Assembly (NCBI GenBank): GCA_963691655.1
Contig: OY829329.1
Location: forward strand, 53,705,408 to 53,769,407
Origin: Toxonevra muliebris
Lineage: Eukaryota > Arthropoda > Insecta > Diptera > Pallopteridae
Direction of reading: 5' to 3'
DNA length: 64,000 nucleotides
Positions 55,461 through 64,000 of this stretch are shown in pieces. The notes under the pieces are model-generated. The model worked only from the letters and a program-made list of their open reading frames with translations. It did not search any database and was not told the origin of the DNA. Every line of letters begins with the position of its first letter. Position 1 is the stretch's first letter. A program made the position numbers and the translations under genes.

Positions 55461-57936
55461 GCAAATAAATAAGCGCACATGATTTATTGCGTAACGCCAC
55501 AGAATTTCGTTCTTTCTCTTTCCAGCGAGTAACAGCAACTTAAAAATAAAGAAACATATTCACTTGTTGGAAGTAAGTAAAGGTGATGATGAAAGCGATG
55601 GAGTAAGAAAAAGGGAATGAGGTGGAAGCAAGAAGCATGCAGCCACTTAAAAGTTCAACAATTGCTACTTAAATAAATTCACACACAATTTAAAACTTCA
55701 AGGAAACCAAAAAAAAAAAACAAAAAACAACATAACTAGAAAATAGCAGTAACTTTTACTTTTCTTAGAGATTTTCAAAAGAAATGTAGTTACATATATA
55801 AATTTTTAAGCTGCTCAAATGTAAAAGCTGGAAATGGTTTAAAAACGTTTGCATGAAGCATAAGTAAAAGAGAAGAAGCCGAAGCTGCTTAGTTTTTTGG
55901 CCACACGCTGTGTGAATGCTGCTGCTGCTTGAAAGTAAGAGCTTGTTTTGTCTGCTTATTTATATAAGTATTTGGGTGTTATTTGAAGTCATGCGGCGAC
56001 GACGACGGCGTCAATGGCGTTGACTTAATTTGTGGCGGCACCAATGTCAAAACACACACATGTTTACATACAAAAACACATACGAAAGCAGCAATATATA
56101 TACACACACAGCCAATTTAAGCTTACCTTCTTCTGCGTACTCTGTTTTTCCTGTCATAAAAATTGTTACAATATTATTCTTCTTCTTTTTTCATTTTTGC
56201 TAATATAATTTTTCCCAGTGTTTTTGCTAACTTCGTTCATATTTCAGTATGAAAAGCACGTGCTCCATACACGACGGCGCTCATGAATTTATATTTATGT
56301 AGAAAAGGTGTAAATGTCACTAAGAAAAATACTTAAAAGTTAAATTATCCTTTACATCCGGTAGAAGAAAATAAAGAAGAAGGCAGAAAACTGAAGACGA
56401 GTCTTTGCTGTTTGTAAGTAAAGAAAAACAATAACTTCTGAAGTTCTTGTTGCTTCGCATTCTTCTTCAGTCAGTCAGCAGCAATAATTCATAATAATTT
56501 AAGCTGGTAAAAGTGAAAGTCTGACATTTTAATGGAATTCAAGTAAAAAACATTCAAAATTGTAAATGCTGCTAGAAGAATATGTAAGTAAAAATTCATA
56601 GCATAAGTCAGGGCGCCTAAGGAAAACATATTGCAAATGTCTAACTAGGAAAATGCAATATTTTTGTTAGCGAATATAAGCAAAGCTATAATAGGTTTAT
56701 AGACAGAGTATTTTTTTTAATAAAAAGTATTGCTAATGGGAATGAAAGCTTATGAGCAATAATTTCAAATTTTGATTATAATTTAAAACTTTTATATATT
56801 TTCATAGTTATTAAAAAATTCTAAAATATATAAAATAAGAACAAATAAGCCTTAAATTATATTTTTGTCTGAATATCAACATGTATTTCAAATATTTGTT
56901 ATTTTAGAAGCATTTGTGTATATTTCCACATAATATGATGCATTTTAATTACAACATCCGAAAATAAATTGAGTTGCATACTATGAATATGTGTTTGTTT
57001 TACACAGCTACTGTATTTCTACTCTACGAGGTAGCAGTAATTTTGGGGAAGCACTCACGCTTGTTAAAATGTATTCATACCATAAACAGATTTAATATGT
57101 AAATAAGCAAAGCAAACACACACATATTTTTTACACCCAAAAATAATTGATTACTTTATTTATTTTACATTATGTGATAATTATTAGATAATTTGCAATG
57201 TACACTATACAAATACTTACCCATACATATCTAAAAATACTTGTATGTGTCCACCCTTCTGTGTGTGCTTGTCTGCATGTCTGTCTGTTCATTCATGTAT
57301 ATTTAAATGTTATTTTATCATGTTTATTTGAATTTATTGTTTAATTGTGTTTCATTTGTTAGTTTATAAATTAATTGTGCGCGCAAATGAATGGCAATTA
57401 TCTTGTTTTGAAATGGGCTGGTGTGGAAAGTGAAAGGAAGAGAGAGAGGGAGAACGAGAGAGGTAGCGATGCATACATTAAAAAGGAGAAAAAGGAGGCA
57501 AAAACTCAAGCGTTTATAAACAAAATGAGTGAAGAATTTTCCTCAACATTGAATATAAATACTAAAAAACTTTTAGGTAATAATTTTTTAACGGTGGTGC
57601 TGTGTACTTTCTTGGTAACGATCAGCAAATTTTAGCTGAATATCGTCAGTGAAGAACACAGTCAGAAGTTGAAATAAATCGTTTCTTGGAACTAAGTAAG
57701 AATGTTCAAGAATGTAGCTGCAATTTCTAATTTTTCATTAGCGACAAAAAGTAAGTGACTTCAGATATTCAGACTAAGTATAAAATAACGAAATAATGTC
57801 AACATTTTATCAAAACTTTGATTCTGTAATTGGCATCATAAACTATTATCATGCCCTTTTTCTACTCATATAATGGAACTTTCACAAACTAAGTTTCTGT
57901 GGAGTCTATACAAGAGGATTGTTGGACTGGGAGCTG
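55461..57936. other. AT-rich non-coding DNA
   Basis: No gene supported. It contains GCTGCT near 55920 and GACGACGACGGCG near 56000. Short frames lack domains. Confidence 0.45.
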
Positions 57937-59431
57937 ATTAGTGAATTGTTGATTGAGTAAGTGGTTCAGCAAAGAATCATACCAAGTCATAGTCTGTGAC
58001 TGTCATTAATTAGTTTGTAATCATGTCAATCCGTGAGTCAGTTAGCGAGCCGTTCATTAATATTGCCAATAAATAGTTAGAAAGTTTATCTATGTGTCAT
58101 ATAGTGAATCAGATATCGAGAAAGTCACTCAGAGACTCAGTCAGCCATTGATCCAATTACTGAATAAGTCAGGCGGCTATTCTGTCAGTGAATCAGTTTA
58201 TCAATCAATATGCCAGCAACCGAATCAATAAACTCAATGTTATCAATAATGTTGACATTATTTAGTTAATTAGATAGATAGCTGTATAAAGGCTCGGCGG
58301 AACCTTATTTTTTGGCTTTAGACATGAGATTTCCAAAAAAAAAATATGCATAGCGGATACATATACATATTCCCATAGTTTCATGCTTTTAGATTGAATT
58401 ATTTGGGCTGGGTGTTGCTTTGTGAGTCAATCAGTGAACCAGTCCTTTAAAGAGTTAGCCAGTGAGGTCATGAATTATACGGAAAATGAGTCAGTCTGCT
58501 GCTTAGCAATCAACCAAGCAATGAGGCAGTCAGCGATGCAATTTGCCTGGGTCGCAGTCTATCAACTAATGAAATAGGCAATGAGTCGATACATAAATGA
58601 GTGAGTCAGTCAGTAAATCAATAAGTGAATCAGTTAGTTAATGAATCATTCAGTGAGTCAGTATGGAACTTTGCAGCGTGGCAATCAATGAGAAGGCCAG
58701 CAAATCAGTTAGTGAAGCCAGTTAGCAAATTAGCCAGTGAGTCTCTCAGTTAATCAATTAATAATTTACTGAGTTAATCATTCATTAAGTGAGCCAATTA
58801 GCGAGGCAGTCAGTGAATCAATCGATCAGTTCGCCAGAAGTTTAGTCGATGATACAGTCACCCATTAAGTTAGTCAGTTTACCAGTGAGTCAGCAAGTAT
58901 ATTTGTGATTCACTTAAAGGTAAAGGACTCAGTAGTGAACCAGTTAGAAACTCACTCAGGAAGTCAATGGGTAAATCAATTAATAGATCAGTCAGCGAAT
59001 CAGTCAATGAATGCTCGATCAGTCATTCAGTCAATGAATCAGTGAATCAGTTTTGTGAGCAAGCCAGTTATTAAGTGAACTAAGCTGTGAATTAGACAGT
59101 CAACAATTGATTGAGACAATCATTACATAGTTTGTCTACAACTCAGTTACCCAGCCAGTAAGGGTGCCAACAGAGAATCAATTAGTCAGTCAGTGTGTGC
59201 TAGGCTATGAATCACCCTATGAATCTGTCTGAGAGTGCGTCAGGGAGTCATTCAGTGAGTTACTTATTCAGTGAGTCAAACTTGAATCAGTCAGCGAATT
59301 AATCAGTTAGCGTTACAGCCAGCGAATCGGTTTATCGATAAGTAAGTAAGTAAGTAATAAGTAAGCAAGTCAATCATTTAGCGATGAAACCCATGAATCA
59401 GTAAGCGAATGAATTATTTAGGAAGCTAGTC
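57937..59431 (+). repeat. Cryptic 'gaatcagtcagt' repeat, about 1.5 kb
   Basis: Irregular but dense use of 'gaatcagt', 'tcagtcagt', 'gtgagtcag' and 'tcaatcaat', with a 4-bp underlying period and spacing of about 12-20 bp. The interval about 58283-58430 lacks the motif and may be an insertion. No coding potential. Confidence 0.75.
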
Positions 59432-61200
59432 AAGAGTTTTTTAATTGGTTGTTGAAAACTCCCATTGGAATGGAAGAAAATTTAGCAGCAACGATTTATC
59501 GTGCTTTGTTTTTTAGAATGGTGATGCACCATAAAATCTCAATTAGTTGCATAACTTTACTTTATTACTTTGCACACATCTCGTTGCAGAAAATACTTAG
59601 TCCCTAGTTACATTTAGTACAAAACAATGAATACAAATTTGTTGCAATAAAATTACTCTAAATTATGAAAATAAAAATAAATAAAAAAAAAAAAAAACGA
59701 CCGAAACGCAATCTTCAAAAACACTTTACTACGCATAAAAAAGAAAAACCTAATTAAATAAAGTTATGATTTTATGATTACCTTCTACCATTTGGTTTAT
59801 TTTTCCTTCATTTTTCTTAAACAATTTCCATGTCAATGCATAAAAAAGGTAGCTATTTTTTAATGCTAAATATAAAATATAAAAAAAAAACAAGTATGGA
59901 GCGCTTTCATTAAAAATGCATAAATTGCGTAGCATACTTTGCGGCACTTAAATTAAAGTGAATGTTGCCTGCCAGCAGCAGAAAGCAGCAACAAAAATAA
60001 AAATATAATATACTTATATAAAAAGGACATAAAATTTAAAATTCATAATTTCAGAAAACAAAAAGCAAAAAAAAAAAGAAAACAAGAGAAAGAGAGAGAA
60101 TAAAAAGAATTTCATCACACAGTTCAAAAGAGGCAAAAAATATTTGTGAGGCGGTAAAGAAAATGGGCGGTGGAGCGATGGAATGTGTGTGTGTGTATGT
60201 GTTCAGAAAAATATGGTGATGAAAACTGATGAAGCTGGTGGAGTTGTTGTTCATGCTAAAGTTATTGAAGCGTTCTCGTTGGTATTACAATAATTTAATT
60301 TTATTTGCAAATTAAATTTATGAGCGCAGCGCGTATAATTTGACCAGTTGTAAAAATGTTTGTATGTGTGTAAGTTAAACTGTAACAGCAACAAACAACA
60401 AAGGCAACAGTAACACAACAACAAAAATAATAATGAAGACAAAAAGAAACGTGAAATAAAAGGCCAACATAACTACAATAAAATTTCATTTCCAACACAC
60501 ACACATACACATACATACATTTGCACACAAATAAATACACATACAGACATCATATCCACATACAGACAGCTGCAACGATTGTAAAATACGAAAACGGATG
60601 TGGTATTACTGGTTGACAGTAGTGGTGTGATGATGGTGGTTTCATTGGTGTAGGTTTTGGGTGCCAGTACTGGTGTTTGCGTTTTTCTGTTGGCCTCTCA
60701 TAATATTTGATGTTTCTGTTGTGTTGATGTGCTTGTTGTTTATTGCATACTTTCGTATTGCTTTGTTACTTTATTTAGCGTCCATTGTTTTCATTTAGCG
60801 TGCATGCGTTTGAATGTGTGCGAGTGTGTATTTCTATTTGACAAACGCAAACATTTTTTATTAGCACAACATTGCGCGCACCATAGCGAATCTTATTTGA
60901 AGTTAATGTTTTATTACAATTTTGATACACATACACTCATATACTCATATACTTCTTGGCATTTAAATCAACAGTAGAAATGTAGTCATTTCTTCATACT
61001 TACTTTTGTATTTGTATAATGGTTATAAAAGATATGTTCATTTAAGTCTTTGGACAGTTTTATGTTTTACATTTTTAGCCAAACAAATTTCATGAGTTTT
61101 AATATAATATTAAAGCATTGTATCCTTTCTCTTTACAAGACAACACATTATCAACTGTGCAAACCTTTGTCCTTCCGAGCTGTTTCTGAGTCTTATTCAT
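59432..61200. other. AT-rich non-coding DNA
   Basis: No gene supported. It contains CACA-rich runs near 60495-60530 and GTGT near 60185-60200. Confidence 0.45.
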
Positions 61201-62115
61201 AAAACCACTGAGTGACTCACGAATACCCAGTCTAAACCATCGGGTATAGAACTATAAAATTGGAGAAACATATTTTTTTTACGACTTCAAATTTCACTAG
61301 GAAGATATTTTTGGAAATTCTATCATTAAAACCAAAAAATACGCGTTGCAATAATAAACAGTGATCAATCTTAAAACTTATACCTATCTCCATATATTCA
61401 AATTCTGTGAAAGATATCATTAGAGATTTTCGAAATTTTATAGATAAAGAAAGCGCCTTGTCTAACTGATCTACATTCTCTATTCATTGACTCATTAAGC
61501 AACTCATGAACGCACAGTTTCGACGGCTCAGCTCAGACTAATAAAATTGGGAAAATACTTCTCTTTTAAGACTTTGAACTTCACCAGGAAAATATTTTTG
61601 GAAAATTTTATTTCTTGAGGCAATAACTGGGCATATCAATAAGTATGAGCAGCATATCTTCAAAATCACACCAAGCCCATTACAGACATTCAATGAAAAA
61701 CGGTTGCCACTATTGCTCACTTGACGGAAAATAAACAATAAAAGGAAAATCAGTGCGACACATTATTTTAGCTCTCAATTTATTCTGATTCATTAACTCA
61801 CGGTTTCTAGTAAATTTCAGTGGTAGTCAATGTCAGTGGGAGTGACATTCTACAATGTAAAGGAAAATACTAAAAAAGCATTTCTAGGGAAGATGTAAGG
61901 CTTTTGATTGATAAATTCACTGAGTGACTCATGAGGGCCCAGCGTAAACCACTGAACCGAGAATTATAAAACTGGGAAAGCAGCTTTTTTTATGACTAGG
62001 ATCCTCATTAAGAAGAGATTTTCGGGGTTTCCTCCTAATAAGGCTTCAGGCGGCATACCTCCAAAACTAGATCACTCAAAACACATAAATTCTGCAAATA
62101 CAAAGAGTTTGTCTA
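61201..62115 (+). repeat. Decayed tandem triplication, unit about 290-420 bp
   Basis: Three copies begin with 'gagtgactcacgaatacccag' (61210), 'gcaactcatgaacgcacag' (61498) and 'gagtgactcatgagggccc' (61921). Each is followed by 'tataaaa.tgg.aaa', 'tttttacgact', 'tcac.aggaa.atatttttgg' and '.ataactccaaaa'-type blocks. Substitutions and indels are extensive. Confidence 0.65.
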
Positions 62116-62149
62116 TAACATACAGTAGATCGGAAATAGGCAATATTAA

Positions 62150-62344
62150 GCTAAAATTTATATAAGAACAAAAGTAAAATAATTTAGAGTGTCAGTGCAA
62201 GAATGGCATAAGTAATACGGTTTAGAGTGAAAATGAAATGCCTTAAAAATAAGAACAAAAATGGTATAGCAATTCTTTCAGAGCAAGAACAGCATAGTTT
62301 TTTACTTCGTTTTCGCTCTGAACATATTTCGTTTCACTTTTGCT
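62150..62344 (+). mobile_element. 195-bp MITE-like dispersed repeat, copy 2
   Basis: The same element as 13562-13752, in the same orientation and about 93-95% identical by eye. It differs by a short insertion near 'gcaattctttcag' and scattered changes. It ends at CACTTTTGCT and is followed by unrelated sequence, which fixes the right boundary. Confidence 0.7.
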
Positions 62345-64000
62345 AAATTTATAAAACTCACGAGAAATGCCGGGTATTCTTTCGCCAGTACTGTATATTC
62401 CTCTTTTGCTTATAAACTTTGGAAAACTAACTAAATAAACAAAACAACAGCAAAAATTGTTAAGGTAAATATAATAAGACTAAAGCTGTGAGAACATATC
62501 AACAAAGTATGGTCAAGTTATTGTTTACCCATACCAACTCAATACCAATATGTTTACAAAAAAAAACATCCAAAGATTTCATCAATTGTGTAAATAAATT
62601 TAACAGATTGAAAGCAAACAGTAAAACAACTTAAGTGAATTATATACAATACAATAACCAACAAGAGGTTGAAAAATTATAAGAAATAAAGATAAATATA
62701 CAAAATAGTAAGTTTTGTTAGAGAGAATACATAGAAAATATAATCACTTATTACCTTATTTCATATTTTATGTAAGCGATACTGAAGGAACATATTTTAT
62801 TAATGCCATAAATGTATTAAGTTTTTGTTCTTTTAAACAGATTAAGGTAAAATTTCATGAACTTTGAGCTTCTCTCTCGATTACGTATAATTTAAGTGTT
62901 TGTTTAATCTAATCTATAAATTATTAACTGCAAAACTTTACAAAACTCAAAGTTACACTTATGTATTTAAAAATTTATTTATCCACATTGTTGCATAATT
63001 AATTAACAGCACACACAAAACAAAACAAAAATTCTACTCGAAGAAACTTTAAGTGATAATGCTTGTCTCAATGTAGCAGCGGGCAGCAGCAGCAGCAGGA
63101 GAAGAAGCAAATAAAAGCGAAAACTTTTGCAGACATTTGGCATACTCCCTTCTTTTTCAGGCGGAGCTATTTCTAAGAGACAAAACTGACACGAGGACAG
63201 ACAGACAGACAAGTAGACATATACGTAGATAGACAGACACACTAAGAGAAAGATAGACAGATAGACAACGGGAGGACGAAACACTGACAGCCAAAATTAC
63301 AAATGACACACGGCAGTGACATTAAATTTCCACTAAGTAGAGGGGAGTAAATAGTAAAGCATATGAATGCGGGAAGCGGGAAAGAAGAACTAAAAAGGAA
63401 ACAAAATGTTTAAGAATTTAACGCCCCACGTATTTGGTAATAAACAAACGCATACCTTCATACACACACACATATAAATACAACACAAAAGCTTAGGTAT
63501 ACTTTTATTCACATTTAAAAAGGGAAAATCAAGAAAATCAAACTTTTCATTAAGGATAAAATAAATAAGTAAAAATATAAAAGCATCAACAACGAGACGA
63601 CAAATGTCCTTCCTCATCGTAATATAGTTGAAACATGCTGTGATAAAAGTATGAAAAACATATGACAACGAAGGAAATATAGAAGGGAAAAGAGAGACTG
63701 AGCGAAACAGACAGCGGTATCGTAAAAAAGTGTGAGTGATGTGCGTACAGGTGTCAAGATGACATTTCACACGTACGCACATATATACCAGTGACATTAT
63801 GTGTAAATAAATGTGTATGTATGTGTGTGCGTAATTGAAAATGTGTGTTAGAGAGAGGGTGGAATACACAAATATTATTGTTGCGCTAATGAGGTAAGAA
63901 ATAAGGCGCATAGAAAATTAGCTCACTCACTCTCTCACACATACATTTGTAATCTATTAAGTCAAGTCAAATATGTGTGGCGGCACATATGACAATTTAA
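62345..64000. other. AT-rich non-coding DNA
   Basis: No gene supported. It contains GCAGCAGCAG near 63085, GACAGACAGACAGAC near 63195 and GATAGACAGATAGAC near 63250. A 173-residue minus-strand frame at 63390-63911 is Cys/Tyr/His-rich from GTGT/CATA-type sequence and lacks a domain. Confidence 0.45.

Noticed and set aside
63390..63911. 173-residue open frame on the minus strand
   Set aside because: Composed of CATA/GTGT-type sequence giving Tyr/Cys/His runs; no recognisable family.

Overview
The window is eukaryotic, AT-rich and almost entirely non-coding. It looks like a higher dipteran (brachyceran fly, possibly a tephritid; the family is a guess). The reasons are short GT-AG introns with pyrimidine-rich acceptors, poly-Q and low-complexity stretches typical of fly proteins, a host gene recognisable as the fly KIF26-type kinesin (the Drosophila CG14535 relative), and a mix of mariner, Tc1, hAT, TTAA-type and non-LTR relics.

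The only host gene I can support is on the + strand at 14552-23562. Twelve exons join without a frame break and encode the last 1312 residues of a KIF26-like atypical kinesin. One or more 5' exons are missing: the first visible exon begins in the middle of a codon. The motor fold is readable, but the P-loop lysine and the switch I SSRSH motif are replaced and the switch II glutamate position is an alanine, so it should be a non-ATPase, microtubule-binding scaffold. The long tail carries a duplicated WIDGP motif and conserved blocks near the C terminus.

Region by region. 1-14.5 kb is upstream sequence or a long intron. It holds a nested fold-back structure (1.84-3.61 kb), a degenerate 'gaattttggtctg' array (6.2-7.3 kb), a TA-flanked hairpin MITE (7.8-8.0 kb), a 5'-truncated non-LTR relic with reverse-transcriptase tail and RNase H (10.15-11.5 kb), a TTAA MITE (13.0 kb) and a decayed long-unit tandem array split by another MITE (13.2-14.4 kb). 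14.55-23.56 kb is the kinesin. 23.6-64 kb has no host exon I can recognise. It contains a 'CGCCATCTG' array (25.5-26.3 kb), a hAT element with perfect 8-bp target duplications and a nested element (26.9-28.0 kb), a Tc1-group DD37E-type copy with intact ends (30.3-31.4 kb), a mariner copy broken by two indels (35.0-36.2 kb), a second hAT element (37.1-37.9 kb), a TTAA MITE (38.0-38.5 kb), a 1.9-kb 21-bp satellite (40.4-42.3 kb), a polypyrimidine tract (43.8 kb), a Tc1 fossil (51.5-52.1 kb), two fold-backs (52.4-53.7 kb) and a 1.5-kb 'AATCAGTCAGT' array (57.9-59.4 kb).

No operon, CRISPR, rRNA or tRNA feature is visible, and I see no convincing new multi-gene system. The less ordinary material is the motor-dead kinesin, the two-helical-turn satellite, the TTAA elements with subterminal palindromes, and the large number of decayed tandem arrays.
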